Assembly (NCBI RefSeq): GCF_016429255.1
Contig: NZ_JAELUG010000061.1
Coordinates: 1-39,178, forward strand
Direction of reading: 5' to 3'
DNA from: Rhizobium sp. ASV8
GTDB lineage: Bacteria > Pseudomonadota > Alphaproteobacteria > Rhizobiales > Rhizobiaceae
DNA length: 39,178 bases
The stretch's first letter is position 1. Each line of letters starts with the position of its first letter. Below the pieces are notes generated by a model that worked only from the letters and a program-made list of their open reading frames with translations, was not told the DNA's origin and did not search any database. This document shows positions 25,252 through 33,274 of the stretch, in pieces. The translations under genes and the position numbers were made by a program.

Positions 25252-25965
25252 TCAATCCGGCCGGCGGGAATTACCCAGCTCATTCAGTACTTCAGCGGCC
25301 AGCACGCGCGTGATCCTGGTTCCTCGTCCCAGCGCCAGCCGGTCGAGACGATCGACGATCAACTGCGCTGCGTTCATGGAGCGCTCCATGCGATTGACGA
25401 TATAAAGGACGAGTTTGTCATCGATATAAAGCTGACGGTCGGCAAAGAGCTTTACGATGATCTGCGACAGCAGCTCCTCGTCCGGCTCCCCAATCTCGAC
25501 CACAGTCGCCGCCTTCAAGCGGGAGCGCAGGTCAGGCAGCGTCACCGGCCAGGACATCGGCCAGAGCCGGCTCGTCATCAAAAGGCTGTTGCCGTTTTCC
25601 CGAACGCTGTTGATGACATGGAAAAGCTCGGTATCGTCGAAGCCAAGGCGATCGACATCCTCGAAGATAACGGGGCCGTTCGCAGCGGCGATTGCGGCAT
25701 CGGAACCCGCCACGGGATGAATTGGGGTCGCATCGCATCTCTCGCTCCAGATGCTGGCAAGGTGCGATTTTCCGGAACCGACCGGACCGGCCAGAATGAC
25801 GACCGGCGACGGCCAATGCGGCCAGGAATCGACGATCCGCACCGCCGCCGTCAACGGATCGGCGACGAGCAGGTCGTCGCGGCCGCTTGCGGGGTCGTGT
25901 GTAAAGGCCAAGGGCAGCTGTTCGGCGGTCCTGCGCCTCAAATCAGCGTTCTTTGCATCGGTCAT
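25252..25965 (-). CDS. hdaA: DnaA-related AAA+ regulator (Hda type)
   Basis: Hda proteins bind the DNA-loaded beta clamp and stimulate DnaA-ATP hydrolysis, preventing re-initiation of replication. The 237-aa protein has a clamp-binding motif QLPLAF (residues 16-21) at the N-terminus, then a Walker A GPVGSGKS (about 60-67) and a Walker B VIFEDVDRL (about 98-106). A sensor region (LLMTSRLWPMSW) follows. It ends without the DNA-binding domain IV of DnaA, as in Hda. The stop of the AI-2E gene lies two bases from the start, so translation is likely coupled. Its chromosomal neighbours, ppk and ppx, are typical of alphaproteobacteria. Confidence 0.92.
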   Translation of the reverse strand: MTDAKNADLRRRTAEQLPLAFTHDPASGRDDLLVADPLTAAVRIVDSWPHWPSPVVILAGPVGSGKSHLASIWSERCDATPIHPVAGSDAAIAAANGPVIFEDVDRLGFDDTELFHVINSVRENGNSLLMTSRLWPMSWPVTLPDLRSRLKAATVVEIGEPDEELLSQIIVKLFADRQLYIDDKLVLYIVNRMERSMNAAQLIVDRLDRLALGRGTRITRVLAAEVLNELGNSRRPD

Positions 25966-25967
25966 GT

Positions 25968-27098
25968 CTAGTTATTCTCGGGTTTGCCGGCCTTGGCTCT
26001 GCGGGCCCTGCCGGCCTCCGAGCGTCCGTGATAGAGCTCGCTCTGAAGGTACCGCGAAAGGGCGAAGCGGACAAGAACGCCGCAGGCAGCGGCGGCCGGA
26101 ACGGCAATCAAAAGCCCGACGAAGCCGAAGAGTGCGCCGAAGGCGAAAAGCGCAAACATCAGCCAAACCGGGTGCAGGCCGACGCTTTCGCCGACGAGCT
26201 TCGGCTGCAGCACATTGCCTTCAAGGAATTGGCCGGTGAAGAAGACGGCAAGCGTCAGACCGACCCAGAGATAGTCGGGCCAGAATTGAACGAGCGCGAC
26301 GCCGACGGCCAGGACAAGGCCGACCATCGAGCCGACATAGGGAATGAAGCTGATCATGCCGGCGAACAGGCCGATCAGAAGGCCGAAGTTCAAGCCGACG
26401 AGCGAGAGGCCGACGCCGTAGTACACACCGAGAATGATGCAGAGCGAGCCCTGCCCCCGGATGAAGCCGGCAATCGCCTGATCGATCTCGCGGGCGATTT
26501 CACGGACAGTGGCAACGTGGTCGCGCGGGATCCAGTCATCCACCTTGGCGATCATCCGGTCCCAGTCGAGCAACATGTAGAAGGCAACGACCGGCGTGAC
26601 GACCAGCAGCGATATCACGTTGACCAGCGCCTTGCCGGAGCTCCAGAGCTGCGCGAACAGCCCACCGACGAAACTCAAGCCTTCGGACATGATGCTGGAG
26701 AAATTGTCCTTGATCGCGCCGAGCTGATTGCGGATCCAGTCGGGCAGCACCATCGTCTGCGCCTTGGCGATAAGTTGCTGTATCTGCTGCACATAGGTCG
26801 GGATGTGCTGAATGAAGTCGTTGAACTGGTTGATGATGATCGGAATGAAGATCGTCAGCGCTAGCGCAAAGATCAGCAGGAACGAGAAAAGGATCACCAC
26901 CGTCGCCATCAGGCGGCTAAGGCCGAACCGCTCAAGCCGGTCAGCAACCGGATCCAGGAAATAGGCAACTGCCATACCGGCAATGAACGGCAGCAGGATC
27001 GTGCTGAAGACATAAAGGAAGCTGACGAACGCAACCAGTACGATCACCCAGAACGTGACTTGGCGCTTGAGGCTGGCTCCGCTGACCTTTTGCTCCAT
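25968..27098 (-). CDS. AI-2E family transporter (PerM-like)
   Basis: A 376-aa inner-membrane protein with about eight hydrophobic segments. Three are near the N-terminus (FWVIVLVAFVSFLYVFSTILLPFI, about residues 15-38, then two more), followed by a soluble loop with a long amphipathic helix (about 100-160). The conserved C-terminal segment has GMISFIPYVGSMVGLVLAVG (about 255-275), diagnostic for the family. Family members include transporters of autoinducer-2 and Na+/H+ exchangers; the substrate here is not determined. It is the first gene of the leftward block and is divergent from purM across 221 bp. Confidence 0.92.
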   Translation of the reverse strand: MEQKVSGASLKRQVTFWVIVLVAFVSFLYVFSTILLPFIAGMAVAYFLDPVADRLERFGLSRLMATVVILFSFLLIFALALTIFIPIIINQFNDFIQHIPTYVQQIQQLIAKAQTMVLPDWIRNQLGAIKDNFSSIMSEGLSFVGGLFAQLWSSGKALVNVISLLVVTPVVAFYMLLDWDRMIAKVDDWIPRDHVATVREIAREIDQAIAGFIRGQGSLCIILGVYYGVGLSLVGLNFGLLIGLFAGMISFIPYVGSMVGLVLAVGVALVQFWPDYLWVGLTLAVFFTGQFLEGNVLQPKLVGESVGLHPVWLMFALFAFGALFGFVGLLIAVPAAAACGVLVRFALSRYLQSELYHGRSEAGRARRAKAGKPENN

Positions 27099-27231
27099 CG
27101 ACTTCCCCGTTGCTCCGGCCCACCTGCCGTTCGCTTAGGACATAGGATGATGCTGTAATTATGGTCAAGTCTGAGAGCAGAAATCGGCGCCAAGTGCTGT
27201 GAAGCGGGGAAAATCGAGGGGTTGGCAGCGC

Positions 27232-27259
27232 TTGCGCCTTGCATAACGGCCCCTATCAT
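27232..27259 (+). promoter_or_regulatory. Possible purM promoter
   Basis: TTGCGC (27232-27237) and TATCAT (27254-27259) are 16 bp apart, a fair sigma-70-like pair, 61 bp upstream of the purM ATG. It lies in the 221-bp divergent region shared with the AI-2E gene. Confidence 0.35.
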
Positions 27260-27319
27260 GCAATGGCGACCCGATCGAAGCCCTATCGCGACAGAAGGGC
27301 GGCCATCGGAGGCGGAAGC

Positions 27320-28393
27320 ATGAGCCAGTCTGGAAAAAACGGTCTGACCTATAGCGACGCGGGCGTCGATATCGATGCCGGCAACCTGCTCGTCGAAAAG
27401 ATCAAGCCCGCCGTGCGCTCGACGCGCCGGCCCGGTGCGGATGGCGAGATCGGCGGCTTCGGCGGCCTGTTCGATCTGAAAGCAGCAGGCTTCACCGATC
27501 CGGTGCTGGTTGCCGCCAATGACGGCGTCGGCACCAAGCTGAAAATCGCGATCGACGCGAACTATCATGACACCGTCGGCATCGACCTCGTCGCCATGTG
27601 TGTCAACGATCTGGTCGTCCAGGGCGCAGAGCCGCTGTTCTTCCTTGATTACTTCGCGACCGGCAAGCTCGATCCCGACCAGGGTGCAGCGATCGTCGGC
27701 GGTATTGCTGCCGGCTGCCGCGATGCAGGTTGTGCGCTGATCGGCGGTGAGACGGCGGAAATGCCGGGCATGTATTCTCACGGCGATTACGATCTGGCGG
27801 GCTTTGCCGTCGGCGCCGCCGAACGCGGCCAGCTGCTGCCGTCAGGCGATATTGCCGAAGGCGACGTCATTCTCGGCCTCACCTCCTCGGGCGTTCATTC
27901 CAACGGTTTCTCGCTGGTGCGCAAGATCGTCGAGCTCTCCGGCCTTGGCTGGGATGCACCGGCCCCCTTCGCCGAAGGCAAGGCACTCGGCGAAGCGCTG
28001 CTCACACCGACACGCATCTATGTGAAGCCACTGCTTAAGGCCATCCGCGAGACACATGCTCTCAAGGCACTCGCTCACATCACCGGCGGCGGCTTCCCGG
28101 AAAACATTCCGCGCGTGCTGCCGAAGCATCTGGCCGCTGAAATCGACCTGACGGCTGTCAAGGTGCCGCCGGTCTTCTCCTGGCTTGCCAAGGTTGGTGG
28201 CGTCGAGGCCAAGGAAATGCTGCGCACCTTCAACTGCGGCATCGGCATGATCGTCGTCGTCGCTCAGGAAAACGTCGCAGCCGTAAAGGCCGCGCTTGAG
28301 GCCGAAGGCGAAGCGGTCGTCACACTCGGCCGTATGATCGCGCGCGAAGAAGGCGCGCACGGCACCGTCTACAAGGGCACGCTGGCTCTATGA
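27320..28393 (+). CDS. purM: Phosphoribosylformylglycinamidine cyclo-ligase (AIR synthetase)
   Basis: It closes the imidazole ring of 5-aminoimidazole ribonucleotide in purine biosynthesis, using ATP. The 357-aa protein starts MSQSGKNGLTYSDAGVDIDAGN at the ATG 27320-27322, where GGAGG (27308-27312) is well placed. A GTG- or TTG-type extension 27 codons upstream lacks both this site and family similarity. Motifs include the GTKLKIA segment in DGVGTKLKIAIDANYHDTVGIDLVAMCVNDL and the substrate region GGETAEMPGMYSHGDYDLAGFAVG. It overlaps purN by four bases (ATGA). Confidence 0.97.
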   Translation: MSQSGKNGLTYSDAGVDIDAGNLLVEKIKPAVRSTRRPGADGEIGGFGGLFDLKAAGFTDPVLVAANDGVGTKLKIAIDANYHDTVGIDLVAMCVNDLVVQGAEPLFFLDYFATGKLDPDQGAAIVGGIAAGCRDAGCALIGGETAEMPGMYSHGDYDLAGFAVGAAERGQLLPSGDIAEGDVILGLTSSGVHSNGFSLVRKIVELSGLGWDAPAPFAEGKALGEALLTPTRIYVKPLLKAIRETHALKALAHITGGGFPENIPRVLPKHLAAEIDLTAVKVPPVFSWLAKVGGVEAKEMLRTFNCGIGMIVVVAQENVAAVKAALEAEGEAVVTLGRMIAREEGAHGTVYKGTLAL

Positions 28394-29061
28394 CCACGCC
28401 GCGCAAACGCGTCGTCGTCTTCATTTCGGGCGGCGGCTCCAACATGCTGGCTCTTCTGAAGGCCACGAAAGCGGCCGACTACCCGGCCGAGATCGTCGGC
28501 GTCATCTCCGACAAGGCAGACGCCGGTGGTCTGGCAAAGGCTGCAGCGGAAGGCATTGCCACCTTCGCTTTCGGGCGCAAGGATTTTGTCAGCAAGGAAG
28601 CCCATGAAGAGGCGATCCTTGCGCAGCTTGCGGCCCTCTCCCCCGACGTCATCTGCCTTGCCGGCTATATGCGGCTTCTTTCCGGCCGCTTCATCCAGGC
28701 CTACGAAGGGCGGATCATCAATATCCATCCGTCGTTGCTGCCGCTTTTCCCCGGCCTGCACACGCATCAGCGCGCCATCGACGCCGGTATGCGCATCGCC
28801 GGCTGCACCGTGCATTTTGTCACCGAAGGCATGGATGAAGGTCCGGTCGTCGGCCAGGCTGCCGTGCCGGTACTGACCGGCGACACCGCCGACAGCCTCG
28901 CCGCTCGCGTGCTTACGATCGAGCACCAGATCTATCCGCAGTCGTTGCGGCTGGTGGCGGAAGGCAAGGTCATGATGGAAGGTGGCAAGGCCGTAAGCCT
29001 TGCCGAGGCATCTGCCGCGCAAGGGCGGCAGATCGTGTCACTACTTGGTGATGTAAACTAG
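28390..29061 (+). CDS. purN: Phosphoribosylglycinamide formyltransferase (GAR transformylase)
   Basis: It transfers the formyl group of 10-formyl-tetrahydrofolate to glycinamide ribonucleotide, the third purine step. The 223-aa length is normal. The catalytic triad residues are visible: Asn and His in RIINIHPSLLPLFPGLHTHQ (about residues 112-131) and Asp in TEGMDEGPVVGQ (about 147-158). The phosphate-binding GGGSNMLALL is at the N-terminus. Its ATG overlaps the purM stop, indicating coupled translation. The stop codon TAG is the first three bases of a RIME-like palindromic element, which fills the whole gap to phnM. Confidence 0.97.
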   Translation: MTTPRKRVVVFISGGGSNMLALLKATKAADYPAEIVGVISDKADAGGLAKAAAEGIATFAFGRKDFVSKEAHEEAILAQLAALSPDVICLAGYMRLLSGRFIQAYEGRIINIHPSLLPLFPGLHTHQRAIDAGMRIAGCTVHFVTEGMDEGPVVGQAAVPVLTGDTADSLAARVLTIEHQIYPQSLRLVAEGKVMMEGGKAVSLAEASAAQGRQIVSLLGDVN

Positions 29062-29160
29062 AGCGCTTCCGCTTTTTCTTGAAATGCGAAGCGCTCTATC
29101 TTCTTGTTTTCTTACGCATTCCGGACGGAAAACCGCTCCGCACTTTCTGGAAATGCTCTA
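29059..29160. repeat. RIME-like palindromic intergenic element, copy 1
   Basis: This 102-bp element begins with TAGAGC and ends with its complement GCTCTA. It holds one perfect hairpin, TAGAGCGCTTC (29059-29069) with GAAGCGCTCTA (29088-29098), and a second imperfect one whose arms are GCATTCC (29116-29122) and GGAAATGC (29149-29156). The inner core AAAACCGCTCCGCACTTTC (29129-29147) recurs in two other elements of this window. The first three bases are the purN stop codon. It fits the rhizobial RIME family of two-palindrome repeats of about 108 bp. It may also work as a bidirectional terminator for purN and phnM. Confidence 0.85.
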
Positions 29161-29164
29161 GCTT

Positions 29165-30334
29165 TCAAGCCGCCATCGCCATCAGCGGATGCAGCGTGCC
29201 GTCGCTATAGACGATGCGGCCGCCACGGAAGGTCGCGCGAATGCGGTGAACCGAACCGGGTTCGACGGCAACCAGGTCGGCAAGCTGGCCGACAGCGATT
29301 TCGCCGCGATCCAACAGACCCGCCGAACGAGCCGCATTGGACGTTGCGGTCGCAACTGCCGCCGGGAGGCCGCCGCCTGCAACATCGGCGATCTTGAAGA
29401 TTGCCGGCACGAAGGCGGCCGGGTGATAATCCGCCGCGATAACGCCGAGCAGGCCCGCACGGGCCGCATCCAGGGCGCTGAGATTGCCGGACATGGACTG
29501 GCCGCGAAGCGCGTTCGGCGCACCCATGAGCGTCCAGAGACCACGGCGGCAGGCTTCTTCGGCAGCCGGGCCAGTGACGGGAAACTCGCTGATCGTTACA
29601 CCGAGGTCGTGCATTGCCGCCACCTTCTCAGCGCTGTCATCGTCATGTGACGCCAGCGAAAGCTTATGCTTCAGCGACAGTGCGACGACGTCATGCAGCT
29701 TGCGTTCGATCTCCGGATCCTGACGCTGCGCGATGCGTGTCGCCACGACTTCCTCGGCCGCCTCACGCGACATAGAGCGACGCTCGGACATGCTGCGGAT
29801 ATAGCTTTCGATGTCGTTATACTGGCCCTGCCCCGGCGTGTGATCGGTCAGGGAGACCATGTCGACGGAGCCCTCCTCCAGCAGCCGCTCCAGCGTCGGA
29901 GCCGCGCCGAGATTGGTGATTTCGTAGCGGGCATGGACGCGATGATCGATCAGCAGCTCGTTGCGCAGGCTGCCGATGCCGCGGATGACAGCCGAAGTGG
30001 TTTCGAGCGAACGGACATGACCGTAGACGCTTTCGGTCGCAAAGGAGAGTGCCGCGAAGGCGGTGGTGACGCCGGCTGCCGCCAGCTTCTTGTCCAGCTC
30101 GTGAATGCCGAAATCGATCGGCATCATTGCATTCGGCCGCGGTGCGATTTCGCGCTCGATCATATCGCAGTGCAGATCGACGAAGCCGGGCATCAGCAGG
30201 CGACCGCCACCATCGAAGGTCGGCCGCTCCACCGGCTCGGAGCGGATTTCGGCAATCACGCCGTCCTCGACACGCACCGCGCCATTTTCGACGACTTCAT
30301 TGGGAAGAACGAGCGTGAAATTGCTGAGCCACAT
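29165..30334 (-). CDS. phnM: Alpha-D-ribose 1-methylphosphonate 5-triphosphate diphosphatase (PhnM)
   Basis: A 389-aa amidohydrolase-fold enzyme that removes pyrophosphate from the triphosphorylated intermediate of the carbon-phosphorus lyase pathway. Metal ligands are in MPGFVDLHCDMIE (HxD, about residues 49-61), DHTPGQGQY (about 163-171), SLASHDDD (about 223-230) and a late DYHP (about 300-303). These signatures are specific to PhnM. No other phn gene is nearby; the neighbours are purN and nudK, so it is either a paralogue or part of a scattered pathway. A 22-bp perfect palindrome lies 39-60 bp upstream of the start, and CAGGAG is its ribosome-binding site. Confidence 0.9.
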   Translation of the reverse strand: MWLSNFTLVLPNEVVENGAVRVEDGVIAEIRSEPVERPTFDGGGRLLMPGFVDLHCDMIEREIAPRPNAMMPIDFGIHELDKKLAAAGVTTAFAALSFATESVYGHVRSLETTSAVIRGIGSLRNELLIDHRVHARYEITNLGAAPTLERLLEEGSVDMVSLTDHTPGQGQYNDIESYIRSMSERRSMSREAAEEVVATRIAQRQDPEIERKLHDVVALSLKHKLSLASHDDDSAEKVAAMHDLGVTISEFPVTGPAAEEACRRGLWTLMGAPNALRGQSMSGNLSALDAARAGLLGVIAADYHPAAFVPAIFKIADVAGGGLPAAVATATSNAARSAGLLDRGEIAVGQLADLVAVEPGSVHRIRATFRGGRIVYSDGTLHPLMAMAA

Positions 30335-30372
30335 CGGCTTTCTCCTGAAACAGCGTCAAATCGAAGGAGGCT

Positions 30373-30394
30373 CGGAAACATTCGAATGTTTCCG
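30373..30394. promoter_or_regulatory. 22-bp perfect palindrome upstream of phnM
   Basis: CGGAAACATTC (30373-30383) is followed at once by its exact complement GAATGTTTCCG (30384-30394), with no spacer. It lies 39-60 bp before the phnM ATG, in the range of a promoter-overlapping operator. The GGAAA...TTTCC pattern resembles LacI- or GntR-type sites, but no regulator of this kind is encoded nearby. Use as an operator is inferred. Confidence 0.6.
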
Positions 30395-30439
30395 GCCAGC
30401 ACGCCCGGGTAAGCTCGATTCGTGACAACATGATGAATG

Positions 30440-30466
30440 GGGAGCGGTGTTTCCACCAAAGCTCCC
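30440..30466 (-). terminator. Stem-loop after nudK
   Basis: GGGAGC (30440-30445) pairs with GCTCCC (30461-30466), with GGTG/CACC inside and a 4-nt loop. It lies 14 bp beyond the nudK stop on the minus strand. There is no T run, so it is a candidate only. Confidence 0.4.
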
Positions 30467-30479
30467 AATCGCTCAGCGC

Positions 30480-31073
30480 CTACCTCAAGCTCGCAACGTT
30501 CAATGTCGCCCATTGCAGCAGCATGATGGTCTTTGCGTCGTAGATATCACCGCTCTCGATCATCGCCATGGCATCCGACAGACGCACTTCCAGGACCTCG
30601 ATATCCTCGTGTTCCTCGGCAAGACCACCACCAGCCGCAATGCGGTCGGACGTATCGATCACGGCGGCGAAGAAATGGATGATCTCGGTCACGGCCCCCG
30701 GAGACGTCAGCGCCTTGAAGAGGAAGCGAACATCGCGAACTCGAAAACCGGTCTCTTCCATGGCCTCACGGCGGATGGCTGCTTCCGGGTCGTCGCCGTC
30801 AAGCAGACCGGCGGGCACTTCCAACATCCATGCCGGCACGCCGAGCAGCTGGGCCGGCAGGCGGAACTGACGGACGAGCACCACCGTTTCCCGCTTGGGA
30901 TCATAAAGCAGGATGCAGGCGGCTGGCGTGCGCTGATAGACTTCCCGCTTCAGACGGTGCTTTTCGCCCTGCGAATCCGTGTAGTCGAGATCGAAGCTGC
31001 TCAGCCGCGTCCATTGGTCCGCCAGCGTCTTTTCGCTGACGATTTCGGCTTTCGCCCTTTCGAATTTAGTCAT
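30480..31073 (-). CDS. nudK: NUDIX hydrolase, GDP-mannose pyrophosphatase type
   Basis: A 197-aa hydrolase splitting nucleoside-diphosphate sugars; the closest remembered pattern is E. coli NudK, which converts GDP-mannose to GMP and mannose-1-phosphate. The Nudix box region is VPAGLLDGDDPEAAIRREAM-EETGF, with the REAMEETGF core carrying the metal-binding glutamates. Downstream, TSPGAVTEIIHFFAAVID and EEHEDIEVLEV match NudK closely. I chose the ATG 31071-31073, which overlaps the stop of the molybdopterin oxidoreductase gene as ATGA, pointing to translational coupling. An upstream ATG at 31092-31094 would add seven residues inside that gene. ADP-ribose is an alternative substrate. Confidence 0.88.
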   Translation of the reverse strand: MTKFERAKAEIVSEKTLADQWTRLSSFDLDYTDSQGEKHRLKREVYQRTPAACILLYDPKRETVVLVRQFRLPAQLLGVPAWMLEVPAGLLDGDDPEAAIRREAMEETGFRVRDVRFLFKALTSPGAVTEIIHFFAAVIDTSDRIAAGGGLAEEHEDIEVLEVRLSDAMAMIESGDIYDAKTIMLLQWATLNVASLR

Positions 31074-33193
31074 GCCATATCCTTGCGGAGCCATACTTTA
31101 TTGTCGTGAACAGCCGCGCCACCATAAGGCGCGACCGGATCGGCGCCGGTGAGCACATTGATGCCTTCGCCATCGACATGGGCCTTGTTCGGCCACAGGC
31201 CCTCGGCGATCAGCACTCCGGGCTTGACTTCCGTCGTCACGCGGACATGGAGGCGGATGTCCCCTCTTGCATTGCCGATGCGAACCAGCTCGCCGTGGGC
31301 AATAGCGAGCGCTTCTGCGTCCGCAGGGTTGACCATCACCTCGGGACGGCCTTCCTTCTGCCGCGACGTCTTGGTTTCCGAGAAGCTCGAATTCAGGAAA
31401 TTGCGCGATGGCGAGGTCGCGAGCCGGAACGGATGCTCGGGATCGGCTACCTCGATCACGTCGACCTGATCCGGAAATTCCGGCAGCTCGACATGCGGAC
31501 CGAGCAAGCCGACCGAGGCGGGCGGCCGGTTCGGTGCCGGCTGATTGGACCAATCCGGGCGGAAACGGAACTTGCCGTCGGGATGACCGAAGCCATTGAT
31601 GAAATGGGCATCGTCAAAATCGGGCTGACGGTCGAACCATTTGTTCTCGAGAAAATAGTCGTAGTCCGGCAGGCCACTCTTCGAGAGAACCCGGTCGATC
31701 ATTTCGCGGGCGGAAAAACCGAAACCGGGACGGTCCGCGACGCCAAGGCGTTTGGCCAACTCCTCGATGACGAAGAGATTGCTGCGCACAGTCGTCGGCG
31801 GCTCCACCAGCTTCGGGCCGAGGAGAATGTGGTTCTGCCCGCCAGCGCGATAGATGTCGTCATGTTCGACGAACATGGTGGCCGGGATGACGATATCGGC
31901 CATCTCGGCCGTATCTGTCATGAACTGCTCGTGCACGGCGACGAAAAGGTCGGAGCGCGCAAAGCCGCGCTTTACCAGCCGCTGTTCGGGGGCGATGTTC
32001 ATCGGGTTGGTGTTCTGGATCAGCATGGCCGTGACCGGACCACGATGGCGAAGCGCGACCGCATCGCCGGTCAAAGCGCGGCCAATCTGCGACTGATCGA
32101 TCATGCGGATGTCCTGATCCTTCATGGCGCGGCCGGTCAGTTCGCTCGCGTCCATGCGGAAGATATCGCTGTTCGAATGAAAGGCGCCGCCGCCCTCATA
32201 TTGCCAGGAACCCAGCACCGTCGCGATCGATGCTGCCGCGTGCATGGCGATCGCGCCGTTGCGCTGGCGGGTGAAGCCATAGCCAAGACGGAAGTAGGTC
32301 TTCTTGGTCTCCCCCACGAGCTTGGCGAAAGCTTCGATCTCATCCACCGACAGGCCGGTGATATCAGCCGCCCATGCCGGGGTCTTCGACTTCAGGTGTG
32401 TCTCAAGGCCTGAGGGATCGTCGGCATATTTGGCCATATAGGCGCGGTCGGCATAGCCGTCACGGAAGGCGATGTGCATGACCGCGCAGGCAAGTGCCGC
32501 ATCTGTCCCCGGCTTGACGATCAGGGCCATGTCGGCCTGCTTCATCGTCGGGTTGTCGTAGATATCGACGACGACGATCTTGGCGCCGCGCTCCTTGCGG
32601 GACTTGATCGCATGGGTCATGACGTTGACCTGGGTCGCCACAGCATTCGTGCCCCAGATGACGACGCAATCCGTACGGCTCATCTCGCGCGGATCGGGAC
32701 CGCGCAGCACACCCGTCGCCATGGTGAAGCCGGTCCAGGCCGGATTGGTGCAGATCGACGAGAAAAAGCCGGAATAGCGTTTGGCGTGGCGCAGTCGCTC
32801 GATGGAATCGCGCTGCACCCAGCCCATCGTGCCGGCGTAGAAATAGGGCCAGATCGCCTCGCTGCCATCCTTGGCCTCGGCCTTTACGAAGGCCTCGGCA
32901 ATCTCATCAAGCGCTTCATCCCAGGAAAGCTCCTGCCAGCGCCCAGCACCCTTGGCCCCTGCTCGGCGCAACGGCTTCATCAGCCGATCGGGGTGATAAA
33001 GCCGCTCGGCATAGCGCGCAACCTTGGCGCAGATGACGCCCGAGGTGTAGGAATGATCGTTCGCACCACGAACCCGGCCGATCTTGCCGTCTTCAGTCAG
33101 ATCGACCTCCAGTGCGCAGGTGGAGGGACAGTCGTGCGGACAGGCCGTATGGCCTATGCGCGATTTGGCTGGAATGGGGGTCGCAATGTTCAT
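31070..33193 (-). CDS. Molybdopterin oxidoreductase, cytoplasmic, 4Fe-4S
   Basis: A 707-aa bis-MGD enzyme of the DMSO-reductase/formate-dehydrogenase superfamily. A 4Fe-4S site is set by Cys18, Cys22, Cys26 and Cys55 (HTACPHDCPSTC, later GVICAKV). The central domain has the nucleotide-binding pattern SRTDCVVIWGTNAVATQ and the C-terminal molydopterin-dinucleotide domain begins near residue 590 (FRLATSPSRNFLNSSFSETK). There is no Tat signal, so it is cytoplasmic. The electron acceptor and substrate are unknown. I chose the ATG at 33191-33193; a start 20 codons upstream would precede unrelated sequence and overlap the rlmJ leader. Its stop overlaps the nudK start. It is divergent from rlmJ with 81 bp between. 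Confidence 0.9.
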   Translation of the reverse strand: MNIATPIPAKSRIGHTACPHDCPSTCALEVDLTEDGKIGRVRGANDHSYTSGVICAKVARYAERLYHPDRLMKPLRRAGAKGAGRWQELSWDEALDEIAEAFVKAEAKDGSEAIWPYFYAGTMGWVQRDSIERLRHAKRYSGFFSSICTNPAWTGFTMATGVLRGPDPREMSRTDCVVIWGTNAVATQVNVMTHAIKSRKERGAKIVVVDIYDNPTMKQADMALIVKPGTDAALACAVMHIAFRDGYADRAYMAKYADDPSGLETHLKSKTPAWAADITGLSVDEIEAFAKLVGETKKTYFRLGYGFTRQRNGAIAMHAAASIATVLGSWQYEGGGAFHSNSDIFRMDASELTGRAMKDQDIRMIDQSQIGRALTGDAVALRHRGPVTAMLIQNTNPMNIAPEQRLVKRGFARSDLFVAVHEQFMTDTAEMADIVIPATMFVEHDDIYRAGGQNHILLGPKLVEPPTTVRSNLFVIEELAKRLGVADRPGFGFSAREMIDRVLSKSGLPDYDYFLENKWFDRQPDFDDAHFINGFGHPDGKFRFRPDWSNQPAPNRPPASVGLLGPHVELPEFPDQVDVIEVADPEHPFRLATSPSRNFLNSSFSETKTSRQKEGRPEVMVNPADAEALAIAHGELVRIGNARGDIRLHVRVTTEVKPGVLIAEGLWPNKAHVDGEGINVLTGADPVAPYGGAAVHDNKVWLRKDMA

Positions 33194-33274
33194 GATGTTT
33201 GTATATTTCAAGCCATGTCCGGCCACTAGAGATAATGCGGCCCATCTCAACAATTCATGCGGACTTCACCGACA

